This document shows positions 57,214-64,000 of a stretch of DNA of 64,000 nucleotides, piece by piece. The stretch is taken from contig NZ_SMAF01000016.1 of assembly GCF_004343305.1 (NCBI RefSeq), positions 1-64,000 on the forward strand, written 5' to 3'. How positions within the stretch are numbered: position 1 is the stretch's first letter; every line of letters begins with the position of its first letter. Origin of the DNA: Pseudofulvimonas gallinarii. Its GTDB lineage: Bacteria; Pseudomonadota; Gammaproteobacteria; Xanthomonadales; UBA2363. A program made the translations under genes and the position numbers. A model generated the notes under the pieces. That model was not told where the DNA came from. It searched no databases and was given only the letters and a program-made list of their open reading frames with translations.

Positions 57214-58563
57214 GTGCTGAAGACTCTTGTCAGGACGATCATCGGCGTCGCGTTGCTTCTTGCATCGCTGCAACTGGTGTATTGGTCCGCAGTCCGCAGG
57301 CAGGTCAGGCTTGTCGTCGAAGCCGTGGCGCCGGTGGCGATTCTCGACTTCGAGGCCGTCGAGGCGTTCCCGCCCGGCAGGCTCGCGCTGCGCGGCGTGC
57401 GCCTGGCCGTGAAAGGCCGCGAGACGCTCAGCCTGCATGCCGACCGCGTGGCCCTGGACCGGCTGGATCCCGTCTGGATGCTGCGCTGGCTGGCTGGCTG
57501 GGACCGTACGCCGCTGCGCCACCTGGGCCTGCGCATCGACGGCCTCCGCCCCGGCCCGGAGCTGCTTTCTTCTCTACGCCGTCGCGCCGGTTCACTGGGA
57601 CTGGTGCTGCCTTTCGAGGCCGCAGGCTGTGAGGCCGACCCGGTGTTTTCCGACCAGGACTACGCCGCACTCGGCTGGCAGGATCCGCGCCTGGACATCG
57701 CGCTGCAATGGCGCAGGCAGCCGGAACTGCGTCGCGTCGAGGTCGGCCTGCGCGTCGACCGGTATCCCTCCGGCGTGCTGCAGGCGGCGCTGGATTTCGT
57801 CGATGTATCCGAGCGTACGACGATCCTGTCACGCGGCCTGGGTGGTGCGCGCCTCGACAAGGGCACGGTGCGCTACGAGAACGTCGAGGCGCTGATGCAG
57901 CGCAACGCGCACTGTGGAAGCCGGCTGGAGGGCGGTGACTTCATCGCCGCACACCTTCGCCGCGTGCATGAACTGCTGCGCGGAATGGGCATCGTGCCCG
58001 ACGAGCCGATCTGGGCCGCCTACCGCGGCTGGCTGGATGAAGGCGGCACCCTGACCTTCTCGGCCGAGCCCGCGCCGGGGGTGCCGTTCAGCGAGTACGC
58101 CGACTTCGCGCCGGAGGACCGCCTGCGCCTCCTCGGCCTGTCGTTGCAGGTAGCCGGCAGTACCCCGGTGCCGGTCGAAGCGATCGGCGCACAGGCCAGT
58201 CGCGTCGAGTTCCGGCCGTTGCCGGAATTGCCCGAAACGCCGCCGGTGGAGCCGGAACGCGAGTTCGCCAGCAGCAGCGGCACGGCGCCGTCCGGCCCGG
58301 GCGTTGCCGGTGACGGCGGTCCGCCGCGCCGGGCCGTGCTGGTCAGCCGGCGCATCGAGTTCGACGATGTCGGCCTTCACCATGGCGAGCAGGTGCGCAT
58401 CGCCACGGTGGCCGGCGGCCGCCATGTCGGCATCGTGCTTGGGAGCACGGCCGATGCCATCGAGCTTCAGATCAGCCGCTACGGCGGCGCGGCGCGGCTG
58501 CCGATCGCACGCGACCAGATCAGCCGCATCGAAGTGCTCAGCTTGGAAGTGCCGGCGTCATGA
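57214..58563 (+). CDS. Membrane-anchored protein, paralogue B (unknown)
   Basis: 449 residues from GTG 57214. Same layout as the gene before it: N-terminal helix (VRTIIGVALLLASLQLVYWS), motif LVLPFEAAGCEADPVFSDQD then YAALGW, NAHCGSRLEGGDFIAAHL, and an end with EQVRIATVAGGRHVGIVLGS. It has a longer Pro/Glu-rich linker (PETPPVEPEREFASSSG) before the last domain. Each has two Cys in equivalent places (about residues 145 and 235), which may form a disulfide. Confidence 0.7.
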   Translation: MLKTLVRTIIGVALLLASLQLVYWSAVRRQVRLVVEAVAPVAILDFEAVEAFPPGRLALRGVRLAVKGRETLSLHADRVALDRLDPVWMLRWLAGWDRTPLRHLGLRIDGLRPGPELLSSLRRRAGSLGLVLPFEAAGCEADPVFSDQDYAALGWQDPRLDIALQWRRQPELRRVEVGLRVDRYPSGVLQAALDFVDVSERTTILSRGLGGARLDKGTVRYENVEALMQRNAHCGSRLEGGDFIAAHLRRVHELLRGMGIVPDEPIWAAYRGWLDEGGTLTFSAEPAPGVPFSEYADFAPEDRLRLLGLSLQVAGSTPVPVEAIGAQASRVEFRPLPELPETPPVEPEREFASSSGTAPSGPGVAGDGGPPRRAVLVSRRIEFDDVGLHHGEQVRIATVAGGRHVGIVLGSTADAIELQISRYGGAARLPIARDQISRIEVLSLEVPAS

Positions 58564-58627
58564 ACCCGCAATGCGCATCGGCGGCGCTGGCATAATCGTC
58601 CGTCTCCAAAGTTCGAGGCGGTAGGAC

Positions 58628-59443
58628 ATGACCAATCTGGCCGGCAGGACCCTGTTTATCACCGGGGCCAGTCGTGGCATCGGCCGCGCGATCGCGCTGC
58701 GCGCCGCCCGCGATGGCGCCAACATCGTCGTCGCCGCCAAGTCGTCCGTCGCCAATCCGAAACTCCCGGGCACGATCCATGACGCCGCGGCGGAAATCGA
58801 AGCGGCAGGCGGCCGCGCGCTGGCCCTCAAGGTCGATGTGCGCGACGAGGAAAACGTGAAGGAGGCCATGGCGCAGGCGGCGGACCGGTTCGGCGGCATC
58901 GACATCCTGGTCAACAACGCCAGCGCCATCTACCTGGCATCGCTGGCCGACACGCCGATGAAGCGCTTCGACCTGATGCACCAGGTCAACGTGCGCGGCA
59001 CCTTCCTGTGTACGCAGGCGGCATTGCCTTACCTGAAGAAGTCCGACAACGGCCACGTCCTGGTGCTGTCGCCACCGCCGAGCCTGGATCCGAAGTGGTT
59101 CGCCCCGCACCTGGCCTACACGCTGGCGAAGATGGGCATGAGCTTCGCGGTACTCGGCATGGCGCCGGAACTGGCACGCGATGGTGTCGCGGTCAATGCC
59201 CTGTGGCCACGCACCGTGATCTACACCGCCGCCCTGGCGATGATTCCCGGCGTCAATCCCGAAAACTGCCGCGTACCGGACATCATGGCGGACGCCGCAT
59301 GGCATGTGCTGACGCGACCGGCCAGCGCCGGCACCGGCCAGTTCCTGATCGACGATGAAGTGCTGGCGCAGGCCGGCATCACCGATCTGGAGGCTTATGC
59401 CGTCAAGGCGGGCCAGCCGCTGCTGCCCGATCTCTTCCTGTAA
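58628..59443 (+). CDS. SDR family oxidoreductase, HSDL2-like
   Basis: 271 residues. TGxxxGIG motif ITGASRGIGRAIALRAARDG; NNASAIYLASLADTPMKRFD; catalytic segment HVLVLSPPPSLDPKWFAPHL then AYTLAKMGMS, as in the hydroxysteroid-dehydrogenase-like 2 group, often annotated as a NAD(P)-dependent fatty-acid or steroid-linked enzyme. Substrate unknown. Transcribed alone. Confidence 0.9.
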   Translation: MTNLAGRTLFITGASRGIGRAIALRAARDGANIVVAAKSSVANPKLPGTIHDAAAEIEAAGGRALALKVDVRDEENVKEAMAQAADRFGGIDILVNNASAIYLASLADTPMKRFDLMHQVNVRGTFLCTQAALPYLKKSDNGHVLVLSPPPSLDPKWFAPHLAYTLAKMGMSFAVLGMAPELARDGVAVNALWPRTVIYTAALAMIPGVNPENCRVPDIMADAAWHVLTRPASAGTGQFLIDDEVLAQAGITDLEAYAVKAGQPLLPDLFL

Positions 59444-59502
59444 CCGGAAAAAACGGCACGCCGGTCACAGTGCAGGACGCGCACTGTGAAAATGCCGCAC
59501 AG

Positions 59503-59530
59503 TTGGCAAAACCATGCGCTGGCGTATGCT
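59503..59530 (+). promoter_or_regulatory. Putative sigma70 promoter for the gene at 59615
   Basis: TTGGCA (59503-59508), a 16-base spacer and TATGCT (59525-59530), one base shorter than the optimum. It gives an mRNA leader of roughly 75 bases. Confidence 0.5.
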
Positions 59531-59614
59531 AGCGTCGGTTCCGGCCTGATCGGAGCCAGTCTGTCTGCCGCAGGGGGCGTCAGCAACCGTCCGATCGCAC
59601 AGGCAGATCCATCC

Positions 59615-61069
59615 ATGAAGATCGGAACGAAACTGGCAGGTTGCACTGCGCTGGCCTTGGGTCTGGCGCACGCGGTGATGGTCGTGGCTGCGCCGCGGGT
59701 CGGCGGCAGTCCTGGACAGGCGCCCGAGCCCGCGGACACGCCGGATCACATCAAGCTTTTCCTGGCCGATCCTGAACTCGGTATCGCGGGCCGGATCACG
59801 GCCACCGACGGCGCGGTGATCTATTTCCAGACACGCCCCACGATCGATCCGGAAACCGGCGCGCCCTCGGCTGTCGGCGTGCGGATCGTCGATGCCGAGG
59901 CGCGCACGCTGGTCACCACCGGCGGATCCTCGGCGGGCGATGTCGCCATTCCCGTCAAGGAGGCGATGGCCAGCGCCACGCTGCTGGGCGAGCTCTCCGC
60001 GGGTCTTGCCGAGTTCGACCTGCATCCTGCGCTGAGCGTGCAGAAGGCCGCGCTGGCCGATGCCGTCGGGCGCTCGGCGGCGCGCTCGCCGTTCGACTAT
60101 CCGCTGGTGCTCGAGCCTTCGCAGGTGAAGGCGGCTGCGGGGGACACCGGCGCACTGGTCGACTTCTACCTGGCTGCATCGGCCGGCATCGAGCTGGCGC
60201 GCGGCGAGGCCGGCATGCTGAAGGCCCGGTTCGGTGATGGCCTGGGTTACGAGTCGGCCCAGTTCTTCCGCGCCGACGAGGAAAACGAGGACGGGGAACC
60301 GGGTCGCATCGACGTCTATTCACGCGTGCTGGATCGTGCCGGGCGCAACCTTGGCGCCGAATTCGGCGGCGACTGGGTGCCGGAGGGCTGGGATGACGTC
60401 CTGGCCGCCCAAGCCGTCGACAACCGCATCCACGACGGCATCGCTTCGGACATGGGCGCCGCCGCCATGGCGCTGAACGCGCTGGCGCTGGGCGCCAAGT
60501 CGTCCTACGGCGTCGCATTCAGCAGCGAGCTCGAACTGGCCTCCATGCAGCGGCTGGCGCGTGCCCTGGCCGAGAACCTGCTGCCACAGCGTGACGAAGG
60601 TGTCGTTGCCGCCGGCGAAGTCGTCGCCAAGGCCACCGGCCGCTATCGCACGGCGATCCAGGTGCACAAGAAGTGGCTGGTGTGGCCCACCGAGCACTCG
60701 GCCACGCGCGTTTACCAGCACCTGTTCACGACCGCGACGTCGAGCACCTACAGCGTCACGGCGACGATCAACTTCTGCAACCACGGCACCTGCGCGGGCG
60801 GATCGGGCATGAGCCAGAAGTGCTCGTACACAGGGCCGCGCATGGGCTCCTACCGGCTGCCGCAGAGCCGCTTCGTGCCCGCGGGGCAGACCGGCGCCGG
60901 AACGAGGCATACCTGTTCCAGCAACTACGGCGTCGCCGGCGTCAACAACCACAACTGCCACGATGATTCCTACGTGCAGGTGCGGGCGATACGCGGCCTC
61001 TCGTACACGCATGACGGAGGTCGCTGCAAGGACTGGGATTTCTGGGCGACCGCGCCCGGCTGCTCCTGA
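59615..61069 (+). CDS. Secreted protein, Cys-rich C-terminus, unknown
   Basis: 484 residues from ATG 59615. A signal peptide (LAGCTALALGLAHAVMVVAA) precedes an acidic, Ala-rich middle (residues 60-340) without a clear motif. The C-terminal 120 residues have nine-odd Cys, in TINFCNHGTCAGGSGMSQKC, HTCSSNYG, NHNCHDD and RCKDWDFWATAPGCS, with several Trp and His. No family recognised. It has its own promoter and terminator. Confidence 0.7.
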   Translation: MKIGTKLAGCTALALGLAHAVMVVAAPRVGGSPGQAPEPADTPDHIKLFLADPELGIAGRITATDGAVIYFQTRPTIDPETGAPSAVGVRIVDAEARTLVTTGGSSAGDVAIPVKEAMASATLLGELSAGLAEFDLHPALSVQKAALADAVGRSAARSPFDYPLVLEPSQVKAAAGDTGALVDFYLAASAGIELARGEAGMLKARFGDGLGYESAQFFRADEENEDGEPGRIDVYSRVLDRAGRNLGAEFGGDWVPEGWDDVLAAQAVDNRIHDGIASDMGAAAMALNALALGAKSSYGVAFSSELELASMQRLARALAENLLPQRDEGVVAAGEVVAKATGRYRTAIQVHKKWLVWPTEHSATRVYQHLFTTATSSTYSVTATINFCNHGTCAGGSGMSQKCSYTGPRMGSYRLPQSRFVPAGQTGAGTRHTCSSNYGVAGVNNHNCHDDSYVQVRAIRGLSYTHDGGRCKDWDFWATAPGCS

Positions 61070-61088
61070 TACCTCGCGGTCGAGAACG

Positions 61089-61119
61089 ACGATGCCGGCG
61101 CAAGCCGGCATCGTTTTTT
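61089..61119 (+). terminator. Rho-independent terminator
   Basis: An 11-bp stem, ACGATGCCGGC against GCCGGCATCGT, tetraloop GCAA, then TTTTTT. Ends the secreted Cys-rich gene. Confidence 0.92.
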
Positions 61120-61148
61120 CCTGTCGCAGTTGCAGTTGCAGAGGTGTC

Positions 61149-62429
61149 TCAGCCGATCTCCCGCATCGTCTCGCGCGCCGCATCGATGGTGGCGGAGATG
61201 TCGGCGTCGGCGTGCGCGATGGACATGAAGCCGGCTTCGAAAGCCGACGGCGCCAGGTAGACGCCACGCGCCAGCATGCCGTGGAAGAACCGCTTGAACA
61301 TCGCGGCATCGCTGGCCATGGCCTTCGCATAGCTGTCCACGTGATCGCGATTGAAATACAGGCCGAACATGCCGCCGATGCGGGTGGTGCTGAAGGGCAG
61401 GCCGGCCTCATCGGCCGCTGCCTGCAATCCGTCGGTGAGCGCGATGGTCTTTGCTTCCAGGCGAGCGTGGAAACCCGGCTCCTGTACGAGTGCCAGCGAC
61501 GCCAGTCCCGCCGCCATCGCCACCGGATTGCCGGAGAGGGTGCCGGCCTGGTAGATCGGGCCCGCTGGCGCCACCTGTTCCATGAGGTCACGTCTCCCGC
61601 CGTAGGCGCCAACCGGCATGCCGCCGCCGATCACCTTGCCAAACGTGGTGAGGTCGGGACGAATGCCGAAGCGCTCCTGGGCGCCGCCGAGCGCGACGCG
61701 GAAGCCGGTCATCACCTCGTCGAAGATCAGGATGGTGCCGTAACGCGTGCACAACTCCCGCAGATGTTGCAGGTAGCCGTCGCGCGGGAGGATGCAGTTG
61801 GCGTTGCCGACGACCGGCTCGACGATCAGGCCGGCGATCTCGTCGCCGTGGCGCTCGAACAACGTGGTGGCCGCTTCGAAATCGTTGAATGGCAGGGTCA
61901 GGGTCAGGTCCGCCAGCGGCTTCGGCACGCCGGGCGAATCCGGCAGGCCGAAGGTCAGCGCACCGGAACCGGCCTTGACCAGGAATGCGTCGCCGTGTCC
62001 GTGGTAGCAGCCTTCGAATTTGACGATGCGGCTGCGTCCGGTGGCGCCGCGGGCGACGCGGATCGCCGACATCGTCGCCTCGGTGCCGGAGTTGACCATG
62101 CGCACGACTTCCACCGAAGGCACCAGGCGGCAGATCGTTTCCGCCATGGTGACTTCCGCTTCGCATGGCGTGCCGAAGCTGAGGCCGTTGCCTATGGCGC
62201 GCGCAACGGCTTCGCGGATGGCCGGGTGGTTGTGCCCGGCGATCATCGGGCCCCACGAGCCCACGTAGTCGATGTATCGCTGGCCGTCCACGTCCCACAG
62301 GTAGGGACCCTCGGCCCGGGCGGTGAAGAATGGCTCGCCACCGACGGAACGGAAGGCGCGCACGGGCGAGTTCACGCCGCCGGGCAGGCGATGGCGGGCG
62401 CGGGCAAACAGGTCGGCATTGCGGGTCAT
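61149..62429 (-). CDS. hemL: Glutamate-1-semialdehyde 2,1-aminomutase
   Basis: 426 residues. PLP enzyme making 5-aminolevulinate for heme. [20 protein letters not shown] at the N-terminus, [39 protein letters not shown], and PLP Lys in [18 protein letters not shown] are diagnostic. thiE lies 10 bp upstream on the same strand, so the two form an operon with thiE first. Confidence 0.97.
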   Translation of the reverse strand: MTRNADLFARARHRLPGGVNSPVRAFRSVGGEPFFTARAEGPYLWDVDGQRYIDYVGSWGPMIAGHNHPAIREAVARAIGNGLSFGTPCEAEVTMAETICRLVPSVEVVRMVNSGTEATMSAIRVARGATGRSRIVKFEGCYHGHGDAFLVKAGSGALTFGLPDSPGVPKPLADLTLTLPFNDFEAATTLFERHGDEIAGLIVEPVVGNANCILPRDGYLQHLRELCTRYGTILIFDEVMTGFRVALGGAQERFGIRPDLTTFGKVIGGGMPVGAYGGRRDLMEQVAPAGPIYQAGTLSGNPVAMAAGLASLALVQEPGFHARLEAKTIALTDGLQAAADEAGLPFSTTRIGGMFGLYFNRDHVDSYAKAMASDAAMFKRFFHGMLARGVYLAPSAFEAGFMSIAHADADISATIDAARETMREIG

Positions 62430-62439
62430 GGTGATCGGG

Positions 62440-63090
62440 TCAGGAAGACGGGACAGAAGGCAGGGCTTCGAACAGCGCCGCGTAGCGTCGGGCCGCGAGG
62501 AGCGCCTGGTCCGGCGTCCCTGCAAGCCCGCCGATGACCGCCAGGAGGTCGGCACCGGCCGCGACGAGTGCGCCCCCATTGTCCGGGGTGATGCCGCCAA
62601 TTGCCACCAGCGGTCGGCCCAGCGTACGGGCCGCGGACAGCATTGCAGTGTCGGCGCGGCGTGCGCCCGGCTTGCTGGACGACGGGAAGAAGGCGCCGAA
62701 AGCGAGATAGTCGGCGCCCGCCCGGGCCATGTCCTGCGCACGATCGGCCCGGTTGTAGCAGGAGACCCCGACGAGGGCGCTTTCGCCCAATCGTCGGCGC
62801 GCATCGGCGATGTCGCCGTCGTCTTCGCCGAGGTGGACACCGTCGGCGCCGCAGTGTCGCGCCAGATCGACGTCGTCATTGATCAAGAGTGTCACCTGTC
62901 GGGTGCGACACACGGCGGCCAGCGCGGCCGCCTGGCGTGCGCGGCGGTCGGCGTCGGCGCTCTTGTCCCGGTACTGCAGGCACACAGCGCCGCCCTCGAT
63001 CACCGCACCGGCCCAATCGACCAGTTCTCTGTCGTCGGCTGTCTCGCGGCTGATCGCATACAGGCCGCGGCGCAGCTTTGGGCCCTTCAT
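62440..63090 (-). CDS. thiE: Thiamine-phosphate synthase
   Basis: 216 residues. Joins HMP-PP and THZ-P to thiamine phosphate. [57 protein letters not shown] and [20 protein letters not shown] are family blocks. No thi-box riboswitch was found in the 66-bp gap to rubredoxin. Its start lies divergent from the rubredoxin gene. Confidence 0.95.
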   Translation of the reverse strand: MKGPKLRRGLYAISRETADDRELVDWAGAVIEGGAVCLQYRDKSADADRRARQAAALAAVCRTRQVTLLINDDVDLARHCGADGVHLGEDDGDIADARRRLGESALVGVSCYNRADRAQDMARAGADYLAFGAFFPSSSKPGARRADTAMLSAARTLGRPLVAIGGITPDNGGALVAAGADLLAVIGGLAGTPDQALLAARRYAALFEALPSVPSS

Positions 63091-63156
63091 GCGCTGTCGC
63101 TCCCGCACGGAAGCTGCGAAAATGACTGCTTTCCTGACACGCCCCGCCCTCCTGAA

Positions 63157-63363
63157 ATGACCGGTTCCACGCCTGACAACGCCAACGCCGACGCACCCTA
63201 CCGCACCTGGATGTGCGTGGTCTGCGGATTCCTCTACAACGAGGCCGACGGGCTGCCGGAAGAAGGCATAGCGCCGGGAACGCGCTGGGCGGATGTCCCC
63301 GATACCTGGACCTGTCCGGATTGTGGCGTCGGCAAGGAAGATTTCGAGATGATCGAGGTCTGA
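63157..63363 (+). CDS. Rubredoxin
   Basis: 68 residues. Iron is bound by CVVCG and CPDCG. The core YNEADGLPEEGIAPGTRWAD followed by VPDTWTCPDCG is the typical rubredoxin fold; the first 15 residues are a short N-terminal extension. Electron carrier, often for alkane hydroxylase or oxidative stress enzymes. The thiE-hemL/rubredoxin arrangement is common in gammaproteobacteria. Confidence 0.95.
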   Translation: MTGSTPDNANADAPYRTWMCVVCGFLYNEADGLPEEGIAPGTRWADVPDTWTCPDCGVGKEDFEMIEV

Positions 63364-63409
63364 CCGCCCGCCGGTCAGATCACGCTGCGCGCCCGGCGCG
63401 CCCCCGACG

Positions 63410-64000
63410 CTAGTTGATGCGCGTCTGAACCAGGCCGCGTTGTGCATCCACCAGCATCTGGTGCACGGTCGCGCTGTCGTCCGCATCCGGTGCCAGGCTC
63501 AGGTATTGCGAGAGGTCGGCAACGACGCCCTTGCTGTAGCCGAGCGACTGGTAGAGCCTTGCCCGCTCGCGGTATTCCGCCGCCAGCGTCGGATCCACGG
63601 TAAGGAGCCGGTCGGCGCAACGCAGCGCCCGCTCCAGGTCGTTGCGCTCCATATACACCGAACGGAGGTTGCGCAGCATGCGCGTCAGGATGGCGCGATG
63701 GCTGGCCGGATCGAGCAGGCGCAGCAGCTGCTGGTCACCCAGGTCCTCGCTGCCCACGTGCGGCTGGGCGCGCTGGCGCAGTTCGTCCACGTCCAGTGAC
63801 CGGCCGCGCTGGTAAGGATCCAGCACCATGACGCCGCCCTGCACCGGCAGGCGCACCAGGAAATGCCCCGGGAACGCCACGCCTTCCAGCTGCATGCCCA
63901 GCCGGCGGGCGACCTCCATCTGCATCACCGCAAGGGAAATGGGAATGCCCAGCCGCCGCTCGAAGACATCATTGATGTAGCTGTTGCGTGGATCGTAGTA
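63410..64000 (-). CDS. SirB1-family transglutaminase-like protein with TPRs (partial, N-terminus beyond window edge)
   Basis: At least 197 residues of the C-terminal part. DPRNSYINDVFERRLGIPIS begins the visible part; MEVARRLGMQLEGVAFPGHF then LVRLP carries the catalytic His of the transglutaminase core. Further on are TPR-like repeats (LRSVYMERNDLERALRCADR). SirB1-type proteins are often near prfA/hemK and of uncertain role. Start not visible. Confidence 0.85.
   Translation of the reverse strand, partial: YYDPRNSYINDVFERRLGIPISLAVMQMEVARRLGMQLEGVAFPGHFLVRLPVQGGVMVLDPYQRGRSLDVDELRQRAQPHVGSEDLGDQQLLRLLDPASHRAILTRMLRNLRSVYMERNDLERALRCADRLLTVDPTLAAEYRERARLYQSLGYSKGVVADLSQYLSLAPDADDSATVHQMLVDAQRGLVQTRIN

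Noticed and set aside
62440-63156. TPP riboswitch for thiE
   Set aside because: The gap upstream of thiE is only 66 bp and shared with the divergent rubredoxin gene; no thi-box core was found.

Overview
The window is a high-GC (roughly two-thirds G+C by eye), gene-dense chromosomal segment from a gammaproteobacterium. The best guess is Lysobacterales (Xanthomonadales), possibly Rhodanobacteraceae-like. Pointers are two secreted proteins ending in the lineage-typical 'DGFE' tail, GTAG-type intergenic repeats, a K+-independent H+-pyrophosphatase together with a PPi-type phosphofructokinase, and strong amino-acid similarity of the housekeeping genes to that order as I remember them. Genus cannot be fixed from sequence alone.

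Layout. 1-11 kb is an accessory zone. An IS110-family transposase cut by the window edge appears inserted in an integron attC-like site. Small, loosely spaced plus-strand genes follow (membrane protein, small secreted protein, frameshifted VOC gene, ParB-like, DUF1761, P-loop kinase, YCII, DNA alkylation repair, DUF1905, crcB, tspO), then a secreted 'DGFE' protein and a frameshifted TonB_C-like gene. 11-18 kb is core: MscS channel, folK-folB, tsaD, divergent rpsU and a YqeY-like gene, ubiE, SDR-DoxX and DUF2269. 18-25.5 kb holds a second 'DGFE' protein, a decayed stretch, a PagL-like deacylase, an SDR and a giant tricorn-like S41 peptidase closed by a clear terminator.

25.5-31.1 kb is the most interesting region. 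An apparent operon encodes an ABC exporter, a GNAT acetyltransferase, a borosin-type alpha-N-methyltransferase, an 88-residue separate precursor peptide, and a TPR-GGDEF membrane protein. The methyltransferase and precursor have the architecture of a split borosin RiPP pathway (backbone N-methylated peptide), with an unusual Met/Pro/acidic core.

31-42 kb: scoBA, a TSUP permease, mutM, an ECF sigma factor translationally adjacent to a Ser/Thr kinase with TPRs (the sigma lacks the acidic region 2.2 motif and carries Ser/Thr there instead), tdk, and hppA with its terminator. 42-51 kb: glutathionyl-hydroquinone reductase, a REP-like repeat pair, catalase with an OxyR-like box, trhO, FMN reductase, Ca2+/Na+ antiporter overlapping a P2-type Ca2+ ATPase, and an internally deleted quinone oxidoreductase remnant coupled to a DUF6165 gene. 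51-64 kb: PPi-PFK, divergent adk, mpl, a LON-domain protein, a tandem pair of unknown membrane-anchored paralogues, an SDR, a secreted Cys-rich unknown protein, hemL-thiE, divergent rubredoxin, and a SirB1-like gene running off the right edge. No tRNA, rRNA or CRISPR array was seen.
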